The position numbers and the translations under genes are program-made. Below are positions 33,481 to 45,524 of a DNA stretch of 64,000 bases, piece after piece. Below the pieces are notes generated by a model. That model did not search any database. It had not been told where the DNA came from and was given only the letters and a program-made list of their open reading frames with translations. Position 1 is the stretch's first letter; each line of letters opens with the position of its first letter. The stretch lies in contig OZ038487.1 of assembly GCA_964036315.1 (NCBI GenBank), positions 53,263,282-53,327,281 of the forward strand. Direction: 5' to 3'. Source of the stretch: Acanthosepion esculentum (Eukaryota; Mollusca; Cephalopoda; Sepiida; Sepiidae).

Positions 33481-34510
33481 TTTTGTTGTTATTTGGCAGA
33501 AATGATTGGGTTAGGGGCTTGAATTAATTTTGATTGAAATAATAAAAGAAATATAAAAATGAAAGAGAGAGAGAGAGAAATATAAATAGAAAGAGAGGAA
33601 AAAAATGAAAAAAACAAACAACAATTTAGAAATGTGAAATTAAAAAGGAATGATAGGCCAAGAAATATGGTGTGCAGTGTGAGAATCTGTAAAAAAGATT
33701 CTATCTCCTGAATTTTTGGTTTGTAAAGATAATGATTTAAATGAAAAGATGGTAGATAAAGAGACATCAGGATAGCAAACAATTGTGCTACAAAAAGCTA
33801 AAGCTTGTTAATAATAAAAAAGAAAGAAAAATATGAAAAATTTATATGTTGAGAGATAAAAAGGTATAAAAAATAAATTTGAAAAAAAAAAGCAAAGAAA
33901 AGGTAAACAGAAAAAGAGCGAAGATGTTTAGTACAAGGTGTGGCAGAAGTACCTCCCTCATATACCTCTCAGAAATACCTCCCGCAGAATCTTAAGACAT
34001 TAACTTAGATGAAGACACTCTTGCCATTAATATCTTACCATTATGTGGAGGTATTTCTGTAACACTCTCTATAAAGGAAACTGGAGAAGATGGTAGAAGA
34101 AAGAAAAGAAGGAATAAAAGGAAACAGAAAATTTGAAATTTAAGAAGGGAAGGAAAGAATGGGAAAGAATAAATAATTTTAAAGAAAAGAGAAAGAAAAT
34201 GTGAAAATAAAATTTGAAATTAGGAAAGAAATGAAAAAAGCAAAAGAGAAAAAATTGAAGAATGAGCCTAGAAAAAAAAAGATAAAAAAAATAAAATTTA
34301 AAATTCAAGAGTGAATGAAATGAAATGTTAGATAAAAAAAAATAAAGTAAAAACTAAAAGAAAAAAATGAAAAAAGGAAATTTGTAATTAAAGCAAAAAT
34401 ATTTAAGAAAATTAAAAATAATGCAAGACAAAATTTCATATCATTGGAAAGAAAAACAGAAAAGAGAAAGAAAGTCAAGAGGAGAAAAACACAGGCAAGA
34501 AAAGAGTAAG
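33481..34510. repeat. Purine-rich (plus strand) low-complexity domain
   Basis: GAAA, GAAAAA and (GA)n words (33565-33580 is a GA run) dominate. Antisense frames (33489-33782, 34069-34308) are F/L/S-rich artefacts. It contains one small inverted-repeat element at 33934. Confidence 0.85.
33934..34071. mobile_element. Small MITE-like element
   Basis: GTGTGGCAGAAGTACCTCC (from 33938) and the antisense of the right end, GTGTTACAGAAATACCTCC (to 34066), are matching inverted repeats about 130 bp apart. TA is present at 33932-33933 and 34072-34073. No coding capacity. Confidence 0.6.
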
Positions 34511-35170
34511 TAAATTTTATTGATTATTGATTATGGGAAAAGGGAAAGTAAGTCAGATCTGTAGCAAATCTGATTAACAAAAAATATTAAGTGAGGGAAA
34601 AATATATTAAAAAATAATTAAAATATTTAATTAAAGAAATGATCACTGTAAGTCTGCCGTTTTTTTTTAACCAATCAACTTGAACCTTTAAGCAAACATT
34701 CTTATGCTGAACAAGTTTTTCAAACAGTTCTTGTGTTCATTCTTTGTGAAATCTTTATTGCTCAAATGAAATTGAGACCATTTTTTTTAATTTGAACAAG
34801 TGCTAGAAAGGCTCTTCACAAAAACTCTTGATTAGTAATTTGATAAACTATATAGGGAGTTTAGCTATCACAAAAAAGTGCCTGCATTTCTGGGAGCAAT
34901 TAATAAAAAAAAAAATAAGATTACAATCATTATCAGCAGAAGCAGTAAGACAATAGAAAGCCATGGTGAAATAGATGACAGATGAGGCTGTAGTGTCAGC
35001 AGCAGGCAGGCAGGAAGGCAGGAAGGCAGGCAGGCAGGAAGGCAGGAAGGATGTTAATTTTAAAGGCTCCAAGTTCTGAATTCAAGAATGTTTCACAGAA
35101 CAATGGTAATGGTAATATTAGCGATTTCCTTATATATAAGCCTTCAATGACAATTAGTCAATGATATGCC
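34511..35170. other. Unclassified, with a GGCA/GGAA microsatellite
   Basis: 34998-35052 is a (GGCA)/(GGAA) run. The remainder is AT-rich without recognised features. Confidence 0.6.
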
Positions 35171-35279
35171 AGTTCACTTTTCCTTACTCCCCGGCCGTCA
35201 GGTTAGGATCAAGGTGTAGTATCTGTTCTCCTTGCCACTAATGGTAATGGCACTATCAGAAAACAGCATTCATTGATTG

Positions 35280-35480
35280 ACTAGTCAGTTGAGAATTAAC
35301 TAAAAACAGAGATACCCCAAGTCATGATATGTGGAATTAGAACAATCTAAACCTCCGGTGTACTAAATAAAGTGTTCGGTTTGAATTTCCAACAAATATC
35401 ACCTGAAGAAGTCTGGAGCATATAACAGCCAAAACATTGTGAACATGGTTATAAAGATGAGGAAAACAGTCCGAACTATG
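35280..35480 (+). repeat. Stem-loop-tail repeat fragment
   Basis: GTGGAATTAGAACAATCTAA, then AAATAAAGTGTTCGGTTTG, ACCTGAAGAAGTCTGGAGCA and AAAGATGAGGAAAACAGTCC match the body and tail of the 51946-52235 repeat. The head is not recognisable. Confidence 0.7.
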
Positions 35481-36189
35481 TAAATATGAGTAAATACAGT
35501 TTAAAATAAAACAGACCATCTACTCAAATATGGGTATCCACTAAAAATAATGTTTCAAGTTGTAAAGATTTATGTCATATGTTTTATACATGTTTATCTA
35601 TGTTTATATTGTTCCTATATGAAACATACATAAGCATATAGAGGTTGTTCTTTCCTATCCTAGTCCTGGGTGTAAAGGTAAACATTATCTGGCAATCTGA
35701 TTGAGAGAGTGGAAGTTTTGAGGAACATGGAACCACTTCTTAATTGTTCCCAGGTCCACCCTGACTCGAAGTGGTAGCACCTGTTAGGGTCCCAGCTATG
35801 GGAAAATATTATTTTCATTTTTGTTCGGTGGTTCACTAACAAAGTATAAAAATACATTGTAGTAAAAATACCAGCAATATATTTATAAGAAAAATGACCA
35901 GTAGTAATACATTTTTACAGCAAAATGACAATCAGTACTAAAGGATAAAAATACCTCAACAACTTCTTTCGTCTTAGTGGATTTATTGCCTTGCCTGGGG
36001 TGAAACAAAAGAACAACAAAAAAGCTGACCGTATTAAAACCCAAACACTATTTTATTTGCTGACAAAAAGAAGTCTACACAGATTTGATATATATAGCCT
36101 CCAGGCTGTTCAAAGGAAAGTCAGAATGAGAACAGATCAACACACAAAATATACCTTCATAACAGGCCAAAGCAAATTACTGATTATTA
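35481..36189 (+). other. Unclassified with a short LINE 3' terminus
   Basis: 35960-36010 contains GTCTTAGTGGATTTATTGCC then TTGCCTGGGGTGAAAC, the terminal motif of the Jockey-like LINE. The rest is unclassified. Confidence 0.55.
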
Positions 36190-36490
36190 ACAAGATACAA
36201 AGTTTTAGAGAAAAGGGAAGCAAAAAGGACATTTATACATAACATCAGAAAGAGATTGTCGAAATTTCTAGGGCACATAATGAGGAAATAGGGCTTGGAA
36301 AATTTGACATTCACATGATATATTAAAGTCATAAGGACAGGGGAAAACAGTGCTTAACCTACTTGATGAGCTTGTTGGCAGAACAGGGATTAGGAGAGAT
36401 AGCAAAAAGACAAAATTTATAAGAGCTATAAAAGCAGGATATTGTAGAGAGCCATGATCACCAATGTAATGAAGGGGCATGGCACATAGG
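36190..36490 (+). pseudogene. RTE/BovB-like LINE C-terminal fragment
   Basis: GAAATTTCTAGGGCACATAA at 36259, CAGAACAGGGATTAGGAGAG at 36378 and AGAGAGCCATGATCACC at 36446 are the FLGH, EQGLGE and RAMI blocks. Internal stops. Confidence 0.8.
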
Positions 36491-38064
36491 AGAAGTTCTG
36501 AAATTACAAACATGGATGTGTTAGCAGATTTGTGCAAATTTTGAAACTGATATTTTTTTTCCTTGACTACGCTCTGAAGAGGGATGATCAAATGAGAATT
36601 TGTCAACATTTTCTATTTTTTTCTTCTCTCCACATATCTCCAAGATATGATCACTATCATTCCATTGATGGTGATCATATCTTTGCTTCCTTTTTGTCCC
36701 TTTTTTTGTATGTCATATGAAAATAATAAAGCTGGTTCTGTTTCATGCTTAAGATGTCCTCTGCACAACCATTCTGCCTTTTTGTTCACTACAATTATTA
36801 TGATTAAGTTCTTTTTGGATTACCATTTTTGGATTTGTTCATTTTTTAAAATGATTTTTGTTTCTGGTTATTAATCGTTATTTTTTAAAGCATCCAATTC
36901 ATAACAAATAAAATAAAAATGTAATCGCAGAAAGAAAAACAGCGACAAAGAGCTCAAGACAAAATGACTACAAAACAAATTAATAATTAGAAACCAAAAA
37001 TCAAGCAAAAAAATTTCCAATAGGACATTTTCTTTAGGTGATTGGTTACAGTGAGGGGAATTAGAATGGAACTCCAACCTGACCTCACCCTCAATTCCTC
37101 TCTGCTTCCCATCTTCATTACTACTCGTCCTTCCTCTACCCCACTTCTCACCTCTGCAGTTTTCAAATACCAATTCATTTGAATAATATTGTCGAAAAAC
37201 TCAAAGGACTGTCAAGTTAAATTTACAATTCAATAGGCAAGGTGAAAGTTTCCACTGTGTTTTGTACCAAACACAAACTACAAACATAGTAAAAAAAGCA
37301 AAAAAGACAATTTAATTAAATCTGGTCACATGACATTTCTGCCTAATCCTGCTAATGATGTGGCTAATTAGCGTTACAAGATTTTCACACTGCATTACAA
37401 ATATTAGGAAAAGTGAAAGTAGAAAGTGGGTTAAAATAAAAGTCTCTACTTTCATTTTCGTAATGATTTTGATATTGATAGAATAATAACAAAGAAAATA
37501 TTATCCGATTTCATTTTAAACATTAATTGAACACTGCTAAAGTGATAGTTTAACAATGATGATGATAAGGAAGGAAAATAACTCATTTCTCTGCTGGTCT
37601 TTGTGTGTTTTTGTATTTATCTTTTGTTGTTCTTTTTCCCACTTTGATTCTCATTAGTAATTTTATCTTCTATCGATTCTAATTTTTATTTGAGATTTAC
37701 TTCTCCTCCCACTTTTCTTCTTCTTTTTCTTAATTCTTTACTTTGTCCTTTCTTTTTTTCTGTTTTTGATTATTATTACTCTCTGACTTTCATTTTCTGT
37801 TTTGTTCTCAAATGCACTGTCTTTATATTTGCTAAGTTTAGCTTACTACAGCACAGCATAATGAATCACCCTGTGAGAATCATTCTCCTGACAGCCATAA
37901 TAGTCTGTGACACTAGCTTGTTAACCATTTCACTACAGCACTACATTGTTCAACACTCTTTTTATTCATATAGTTTTTCTTTTTATCTAATCCTTTTTTA
38001 ATTTGATTCTTTTTGTACCCTATTTTCACTTTCACTTTTAAATATACCCTATTATTTTCCAGAT
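36491..38064. other. Unclassified stretch
   Basis: Partly T-rich (36550-36870, 37590-37850). No gene, RNA or repeat family recognised. Confidence 0.3.
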
Positions 38065-38400
38065 AGCTACTCAAAGAATAGGGTATGCACCAGATATTTA
38101 GATTATTTACATTGTTTAGACTATTGTCCTCATCTTTATTGCCATATTCATGACATTTCGACTGTTGTACACTCCAGCTTTCTTCAGTTGATTGGAATTT
38201 CAAACTGAACCCTTTATTTCATCCATCAGGGTATGAAATAAAGGGTTCAGTTCGAAATTCCAATCACCTGTAGAAAATGGGAGCATACAATGACTGAAAT
38301 GTCATGAATATGGCAATAAAAATGAGGACAACAGTCCAAACAATGTAAATAATTACAATGCCTCATCTCAGAAATAGAGACAGATATACACCAGATATGT
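38065..38400. repeat. Head-to-head inverted pair of stem-loop-tail repeats
   Basis: 38065-38222 is the minus orientation and 38223-38400 the plus orientation of the same tail. AACTGAACCCTTTATTTCAT (38206) faces its complement ATGAAATAAAGGGTTCAGTT (38233), with a spacer of a few bases. Farther out, GTCCTCATCTTTATTGCCAT and TGGCAATAAAAATGAGGAC also pair. The whole is a near-palindrome of about 270 bp. Confidence 0.85.
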
Positions 38401-38404
38401 TTGT

Positions 38405-38564
38405 ACTTTTTTGACTCAATTGTAAACCAGACCTATGTCTTCGTTTTTTACTTATGTGTATACCAAATTGGACTGTGTCTACCTTTTTAATATAGTGTAA
38501 ACTAGACCTTATGTTACTGTTTTGATTCAAGTGTAATACCAGACATATGTTGACCTTTTCGTAG
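38405..38564. repeat. Short degenerate repeats of a GTAAACCAGACCTATGT motif
   Basis: Similar phrases occur at about 38422, 38499 and 38540 and, beyond the next element, at 39859. Confidence 0.5.
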
Positions 38565-39853
38565 GTATCCCAACACTCAGCTTACAGCCGATGAAATTCT
38601 TAACTAAACACTAAAAAATGCATATATTCAACTCGCCGTGTTATTTCATTCAATATATCCATAAAAATATAATGCATACCAAATAAAAGCTTATTTCATG
38701 AACTTTGTTTCTATCTTATTTATTTTTATATGTACTACAGTGTGCGATGAACATTACGGTTTGAAAATAGAGACATTTTGGTGATTTCGCAAAATTTTGA
38801 CCATTTTTTTCACTGACGGCAGTTTAGACTTCCTCAAATTTTATAATATACGCACTCCGCAGGGTTTATTACAATTTTGATAACACATTATTTTGAAAGT
38901 TAACATTCTAAGCTTCATTTTCATATATTTTTTAATTTTAATAAGAAGTTTGTAAACAATTCAAATGAAAAGTTTCATCGTAAAATGCTTTTTGTAAAAA
39001 TAAAAACCTAAAATATATCATTAAAACGCTCATTTAATAATCTATGACACAAAATCAAAATCAAATATGAAACGATAGCTCCATTTTATGCATGTGTAAT
39101 TATGTGTAACCATGTGCGACTTGCTCGGCCATCATTTCAACTCCGCGCGAGACTCAATACACAGCGTCAACACGGACACAAAAGAATCGACCAGCATGTT
39201 TTCAAGGAAATTGCTAAGAATTTGTTTTAAATATTAATTTTCTGTGATATGTAAAATGTAAATGGGATTTAAAAAATATGAAACAAAAATCGATTTGTTA
39301 ACTTTACCCTTAGACTCAAATCACAAAATAAAAAGTAGGACTTATTGATCGAAAAATGTTCATATTCAAAGAATGAGAATGCATCTCCTCCATATACATT
39401 CTAATTTGTTGATTTTAGGTCATTTTAACCATGGTAAATGGAAAGAGCACCCCCAGAAATGGCTAGATATGAAATTTGGTGTTTGTAGTGTAAGAAGTAT
39501 TCATTTTATGACACAATTCAAGCAAGTCTAAAGTCGGACTTTCAAATACTTTGTGACAAAAGATTAAAAAGCAATTCTTTTCAATTTTGAAGTGGAATAA
39601 TCCAGAATATATCCATTCTATCACTCCTGTAGTGGGTGTGGCCAATCTTGTTGTGGGTCCCACCACAATTATTCATGATAGACAAAAAATGTTGAGCACA
39701 TGTGTAAAAATAAAAATAAATCTGCCAAAATTAAACGGTTTGAGATATTTTGATGAAATAAAAACTAAGTTTCTTTAATCATGTAGATTAAGAAGATGTA
39801 ATCAGATAACACCTAGTACCCGTTTGAAATTTTCATCTGTGATACCTACTTTT
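38565..39853. mobile_element. Candidate non-autonomous TIR element
   Basis: GTAGGTATC at 38562-38571 and its complement GATACCTAC at 39840-39848 bound a ~1.28-kb segment. Inward, CCGATGAAATTCTTAAC and the antisense CAGATGAAAATTTCAAAC also correspond. The same degenerate repeat (GTAAACCAGA) lies just outside both ends, as expected if an element interrupted it. The interior includes a CpG-rich patch (39120-39190). No transposase. Target duplication unclear. Confidence 0.35.
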
Positions 39854-39899
39854 AGACTCTATTGTAAACCAGATCTATGTCTACCTTTTTACTATTTTC

Positions 39900-40810
39900 T
39901 TTCTATTAGAATGATCACTAAATACATCTCCTTCTGAAATTTATAGACAAATACAGATATATGCTTTGATTTCTTCTTAACCAATAAAAATGAACCACTT
40001 CTTGGCCTCATTCCCCATATTTTTGTTTTTTCTTGTCTTGATGTCAGTATGCTACAATCACTTGACTGTAACCCTTTTCAATGTGAACACCATTCTTACT
40101 TTGTGAACTTTTTGCCTTATTACTGTTGCTTTGCCAAGTTTTGTCTTGCATATATATTGTTTGCTTAGTTTTGACTTGCATATATATTGTTTACTTAGTT
40201 TTGATTTGCATATATATTGTTTGCTTAGTTTTGACTTGCATATATATTGTTTGCTTAGTTTTGACTTGCATATATATTGTTTACTTAGTTTTGACTTGCA
40301 TATATATTGTTTGCTTAGTTTTGACTTGCTTATATATTGTTTGCTTAGTTTTGACTTGCATATATATTGTTTGCTTAGTTTTGACTTGCTTATATATTGT
40401 TTGCTTAGTTTTGACTTGCATATATATTGTTTGCTTAGTTTTGACTTGCATATATATTGTTTACTTAGTTTTGATTTGCATATATATTGTTTGCTTAGTT
40501 TTGACTTGCATATATATTGTTTGCTTAGTTTTGACTTGCATATATATTGTTTACTTAGTTTTGACTTGCATATATATTGTTTGCTTAGTTTTGACTTGCT
40601 TATATATTGTTTGCTTAGTTTTGACTTGCATATATATTGTTTGCTTAGTTTTGACTTGCTTATATATTGTTTGCTTAGTTTTGACTTGCATATATATTGT
40701 TTGCTTAGTTTTGACTTGCATATATATTGTTTGCTTAGTATTATTTTGCTCTATTTTTATCTTTTTTCTTATTTTTATTGAAAACTTTATTACTTCTGTT
40801 TGTTCAGCAT
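39900..40810 (+). repeat. Dispersed repeat interrupted by minisatellite expansion
   Basis: 39930-40150 matches 57150-57370 (AATTTATAGACAAAT, GATTTCTTCT, AATAAAAATG, TTTTTGTTTTTTCTTG-like, TGTGAACAC and ACTTTGTGA blocks in order). The sequence after the minisatellite (40740-40810) matches 57370-57425 (GTATTATTTT, TTATTGAA). The 57-kb copy has no array at the corresponding point. Confidence 0.7.
40137..40740 (+). repeat. 30-bp minisatellite with exact 270-bp duplication
   Basis: Twenty units built on TTGACTTGCATATATATTGT plus TTGCTTAGTT. Variants are GCTT for GCAT, TTAC for TTGC and GATT for GACT. Units 2-10 (40171-40440) are identical, in order and sequence, to units 11-19 (40441-40710). Since the unit is a multiple of three, frames of up to 386 codons pass through it (40126-41286); these are passive. 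Confidence 0.97.
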
Positions 40811-40814
40811 TTTA

Positions 40815-41460
40815 TCACCAAGCACACCCTGAACTTTCATCTGTGATGATTGTTCTCTCAAGATGGCTCCTTGCCCTTAACGATTATTGGGGCTCAAGCT
40901 CACCCCAAACCTCAAGTGGAACTCATATATATGACTCCCCCTGCTATACTCTATCTTTACAAAAGCCAGATAAGACCAAAAATAAAGTATTGCTGCCACA
41001 TCTGGATTGGAGCTTGCCTTTCTTGAGAAAGTTCGAAAACATCTACACAGCCTTATGGGTGTTAAATTTCCATTCTACAAAACCTCTACGACAAATGAAA
41101 CAACGCAAGCTTCTTGCTACTCTATCACTATTTTCATGGCAAGGGCTAAATTCACCAATCCTGATCTCTGGAGCTGGGACCCAACATGTCATGTACACAT
41201 GGATGAATCATCTCCATTCCCTTCATATTCCATTAGTAAGGAAGTTCCATTCAGACAACTTCTTCCCAAGGATAGATGCTTTATAGAACAGACTCCTGGC
41301 AGGATGTTTTCCTGATCACTACAATTTTGACATCTTCAAGTCTAGGGTTAACTGTTATCTTTCCTACATAGCCTCATGAACTCACTTTTTGTCTTTTTTA
41401 TTTTCGTGCCACACCATAGCTTGAGTGGTTCTTGAGCCTTGTATTGGGTGAACATTAGGG
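40815..41460 (+). pseudogene. LINE C-terminal and 3' end fragment (HSLHIPLVR type)
   Basis: HSLHIPLVRKFHSDNFFPRI (about 41217) then RLLAGCFPDHYNFDIFKSRV and NCYLSYI form the C-terminal end of a LINE reverse-transcriptase ORF. They are separated by stops such as the one at 41284-41286, where the conserved W of ALWNRL should be. The 3' end TTGAGTGGTTCTTGAGCCTT lies at 41412. The same family is at 48531-48800 (minus) and 50760-50950 (plus). Confidence 0.75.
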
Positions 41461-41464
41461 AAAT

Positions 41465-41905
41465 AAGATCACAAGCTTGTTAGAGAGGTTACTCATTGTC
41501 AATTTTTCCCTCTTTCCTTCAATATATCGTGTGAGTGTCAAATTCTCCAAGTCTTCTTTTCTCACTGTGTTCCATAAATTTCAACTGTCTCTTCTGATTC
41601 AGAGTATAAGTGTCATTTTCGCTCTTATTTTTCTTAAAATTTCTTCATTACACACATGTTCTGCCAATGATATTCTCGGCACTTTTCTATAGAACTATAT
41701 GTCTGTTACCTCAAGTCAGCTCTTTGTCTGTGAGGAAATTTTCCAGCATTCATTTGCATATGAGTGGATTGATATTACCTAGCAGTTCAACATGCATTTT
41801 TTCTTTGTTTCTAATGAAATTTTCTTATTTCTTAATATTTGTTTAGCTTTTGGAAGGCATCTTTTCTCTATTCCAGTATGCTTTCAGACTTATGTGTTAC
41901 ATTTT
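41465..41905 (-). pseudogene. RTE/BovB-like LINE C-terminal fragment
   Basis: Antisense of the common RTE tail, with GAGTGTCAAATTCTCCAAG at 41532, AAATTTCAACTGTCTCTTCT at 41576 and TTGTCTGTGAGGAAATTTTC at 41725. It faces the plus copy at 42080 in a tail-to-tail style inverted pair. Confidence 0.75.
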
Positions 41906-42079
41906 TCTGTCCACCACAATTATTATATTTTGAAGTAATTGACACTGCTGTTGTTTCATTTGCAGGCAAATTTTTATGGGACCAGCTGGTACCCTAATTG
42001 TTTACACTCATGGTATTAATAGCAGAATTATTATTTTCTTTTTATTTTATTTCATTTTTTCATTATACATAAAATAAAG

Positions 42080-42405
42080 ATATGGTTCTGAATGAGGAAG
42101 GTGAGAATCCTGTGAATGGAACATGTAAGCAACAAGGAAGTTTTAAGGAAAATGAGAACAAAAAAGACACTCATGTTTAAAATCAGAAAGAGATTGTTTA
42201 AATTTCTGGGGCACATAATCAGGAAAGAGGGCCTGGGGAATTTGATGCTCACTGGTTATATTGAGGATAAGAGGGGCAGGCCTACTGGATTTGTGTCAAT
42301 GGATGATAAAACAGTGACTGGAAGATAAGACATAGATTGCAACATATAGGAAGTTGTAGAGTGCTGTAATCTTCTACATTCTAAAGGGATATGGCAAGCA
42401 AAAAT
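42080..42405 (+). pseudogene. RTE/BovB-like LINE C-terminal fragment
   Basis: An open stretch from 42116 reads MEHVSNKEVLRKMRTKKTLM, then RKRLFKFLGHIIRKEGLGNL and MLTGYIEDKRGRP, matching the RTE tail consensus with few changes. It ends in a stop at 42326-42328. Confidence 0.85.
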
Positions 42406-42639
42406 GGTACTCATTCAAAAGCTTAAACTAAGTTATTTATAAATACTGTATAAACACATGTATATGCTGACTTTATGTATAGCACAACCCCTGAATTTTT
42501 TGGCATGAATTTGAACCCCTCCCGAAACAAATTACCTATGTATAGTGCAACTCAGTTATGTGCCATGCATGATACACGCTTAGGCGATTATTTATCTTTT
42601 GATACATGACTGACGAGGCATATTTTTCATGCAGTAGGT

Positions 42640-42785
42640 TGCCATTTCTTTCTACAGTAGACCAGTTGCCATCCAAGGCTATAGAACCTGGTCTATCCTG
42701 CTATTTACCCATAATTGGGGGGAGAAGAAGAGGATTCATACCTTTCCCAACGGTATTAACACGTAAGTGGTCACTGAAAATGTAT
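42640..42785 (-). repeat. SINE-like tail fragment
   Basis: ATCCTGCTATTTACCCATAA (about 42693) and GGATTCATACCTTTCCCAAC match the antisense of the 11165 element's tail. The head is absent. Confidence 0.7.
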
Positions 42786-42939
42786 GATTTTTAACCTCTT
42801 GAAAAAAATGAATGTGTATGGTGTGACCCCCCCCCACTATTTTTTTTTTGTGTAAAAAAAAACAGATCATAAAAACTCACACTGTATTCAGATATTTACT
42901 GTAATAAAAATGTTACATTTATTTGACCTTGACATGGGG

Positions 42940-43060
42940 ACCTTGACATGGTTAGCAAGCTTGTCTTTCTAGAAGAATTACTACTGAGTAGTGAGTTTGA
43001 TTCTCACTGGGAGCCCATACTTCCAGCCTTGTGCCACATCAAAGCTAAGCTTAGAAAATC
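42940..43060 (+). repeat. tRNA-like repeat fragment
   Basis: TGGTTAGCAAGCTTGTC (A-box-like) at 42951 and GAGTTTGATTCTC (B-box-like) at 43001. No cloverleaf with a paired acceptor stem. Confidence 0.45.
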
Positions 43061-43600
43061 ACCATCATAATTATTTAACATTATTTCACTTTTGTATAAT
43101 GACTTATGAACAATTCTTCCTTTGGGGGTGAGGTTCAGTGGTTAACAGTGATAAGAATGGCATCAGATGATATTCCAGCTGGGATAGTGTTGTGGCCTTG
43201 TTAGGGCCAGAATTAAAGACACTAGAGTGGAATTGAGTTAAACAAATATATTAACAGAAAACAGTAATACAAACGAGAGTGTTACAGAAAGAATGTTCGG
43301 TCCAACTGTCAGAGCTAACTGCTGGAAACTTCACACACCAAAAGGCCATACCTGCTCCTATTTATTACTGGGAGAGTCCATGCATGCGTGGGTAAATTAC
43401 CATAACAGATAGTTTGCATTTAGCTCATATTATTGCTCTTGCTAAAGGCATGAATCCACATTTTCCCTGAACTATTTTATCCACTTTTGTGTTTGTTAAT
43501 TTAACTATTCATACACCAACACAAGCACATAGCATCTTTGTTCACAGAACCAGAAAATATAATTGCAGTAAAACATGCTTAGAATATATTTTCAATATCA
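43061..43600. other. Unclassified; possible LTR-like block
   Basis: TGTTGTGGCCTTGTTAGGGC at 43189 has the feel of an LTR start, but no partner, PBS or polypurine tract was found. Confidence 0.25.
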
Positions 43601-44870
43601 ACTTTTAATAAGAATTTTTAACCTTAGTTTTTTTTTGTTTTTGTTTTTTCAGTTTCTTGACAAGAAGTGCCCAGTGTGAAAATCCAGACAAACACATTAA
43701 AACAAAAAAGAATTTTATTTCCTACATAAAATATAATTTCTAATTGGCACAGGTAAGTTGTGAGTTATCCTATTCAAGCGATTTATTCTTTCTTTTCAAT
43801 TTTTATTTTATTTATTATTAATTGTTAAATTTTATTATTTTATTGTTTTTATTTTCATCCATTATTTTATTCTGACAGTTTTCTTTATGATCAAAATCAT
43901 TAAACAGTATTCTTCTGCTCTCTTTTTATTTGCTATTATTGTGATATTTGATCACTTTGTTTCGTTTCATTTATTTTCAATCTTTTCATTCCAGTAGATT
44001 TAATGACTATTTCTTTTACACTACCCATTTTGATTTTATATCTAGTTCTAATATTTTTTGTTTTTATCAGCTTTAAGATTTCATACTAAAATATTGTTGT
44101 TCTTGTATTTAACTAATTTTATTTCTTCATATCTTTTCTTAATTTTCTTTGGTATTTTATATTCATTGCTTCTTGCATTTTTTGGCATTTGCTTGTATCT
44201 TAATGTTTAATCAATATTTGAAGAACTGTATTTGCTTTTAATTTTCAGTCATATTTCTTTCAATATTTCAGAACAATTACTTTCATTGCTGTATTTTTAT
44301 TGAATTTAAATTGTTTTATTTTCTGCCAAATTTGTAGAGGAAAAATTAACTTGCCTTTTATTACATTTCTACTTTTTTTAACTTTATGAATCATTTTTAA
44401 TTGTTTTTATTTTATTTTGTATTTTTATGTTTTTTGCTATTATATTTTTATTTATTTTTCATGATATTGCTATCAAATTTTGTATTTTCATGTTTTTTAT
44501 ATTTTATATTATTGTTGTCTTTTTTATTTTAATTTTCTGTATTTTTTTATTATACTTTGATTTTCAAATTTTTGCAGTATTTTATAAAAATAACTTTAAC
44601 ACATCCATTTTTGCTGTTTTTATTTGTATGAATATGAATATTTTTACTTTGACAATTTTAATTTCTTTTCTTTATTTTTCTAAGTTCTTTACTCTTTTAT
44701 TATATGTGAAACTGATATTTTCTTTCTTTTTATTGAATATGCACCACCGCAGTCTTTAAGTTGCTTAGCTCTTTAAGATAATGCATCTTTCATTATTCTT
44801 CTTTTTTTTTTCTTTACATCTTTGTTGCTGCTTTTTATCACAAATCTCAGCTTGTTACATTCTCTGACCT
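43601..44870. repeat. T-rich low-complexity domain
   Basis: TTTTATT and ATTTTT words dominate. The 110-codon frame at 44427-44759 is an F/I-rich artefact. Confidence 0.8.
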
Positions 44871-44999
44871 GTAAAGTAAGCATAGGTAATTAGAAGTAAA
44901 CAATTAGCCTCCAACAAGATTTGTACTCATATCATATAATCCTGAGAATTCATTTGAATTTTAGCCACAAATATGTTCAAGCAACTATTCAGTAATATG

Positions 45000-45385
45000 T
45001 CCTCCAAAATCATAAAAAATGAATAAAGAAATTCAAAGAATTTAAACAACATTACAACAACTACTCTTAAACAAAGAATATGGCATGAGTAATCAAATGC
45101 AAAAATCATAGAAAACTATATGCCTGCAGATTTGAATCAGCCAAGCCAATTAACCTTTATGGTCAATCAATATAAGTGATGTCAATGTTAGACAAGTTAC
45201 CAGGATATGAAATGCAGGTTCAAATCTCATCTGAGGCTTTTTTTTTATTCTTGATTCATTCTGCTTACTTTAAACATTGTAAAAGGTAAAGGCTGGAATG
45301 TTAAGTTCCAACAAAAATAAGATGAAAAAAAATCTAGTCAAATTTAGCAATGAAATTTTCTATATTAGAAAGCCAGACAGCATTA
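45000..45385 (+). repeat. tRNA-like dispersed repeat, copy 1
   Basis: It shares AATATGGCATGAGTAATCAA, GCAGATTTGAATCAGCCAAG and GGTTCAAATCTCATCTGAGG with copy 2 at 45855-46190 (offset about 860 bp). The last block, at 45217, is a strong B box. Confidence 0.75.
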
Positions 45386-45524
45386 AATGATTAATTTTTC
45401 AAGGCAGGTATCAGATACATATTTATTTTAAAAAATAAAGAATTATTTTGCCAAAAAAAAAAGCATAAAATTTGGTTCAAGTATGTAAGGTATCTCTCCT
45501 ACATTAGTATTTGTTTTTAATTAT

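Noticed and set aside
38750..38765. Third copy of the Tc1/mariner-type TIR (CAGTGTGCGATG)
   Set aside because: Only about 12 bp match and the sequence then diverges; could be chance.
40126..41286. 386-codon hydrophobic frame as a membrane protein gene
   Set aside because: Two thirds is passive translation of the 30-bp minisatellite and the rest is a decayed LINE tail in mixed frames.
43189..43560. LTR starting TGTTGTGGCC
   Set aside because: No second LTR, primer-binding site or polypurine tract found.
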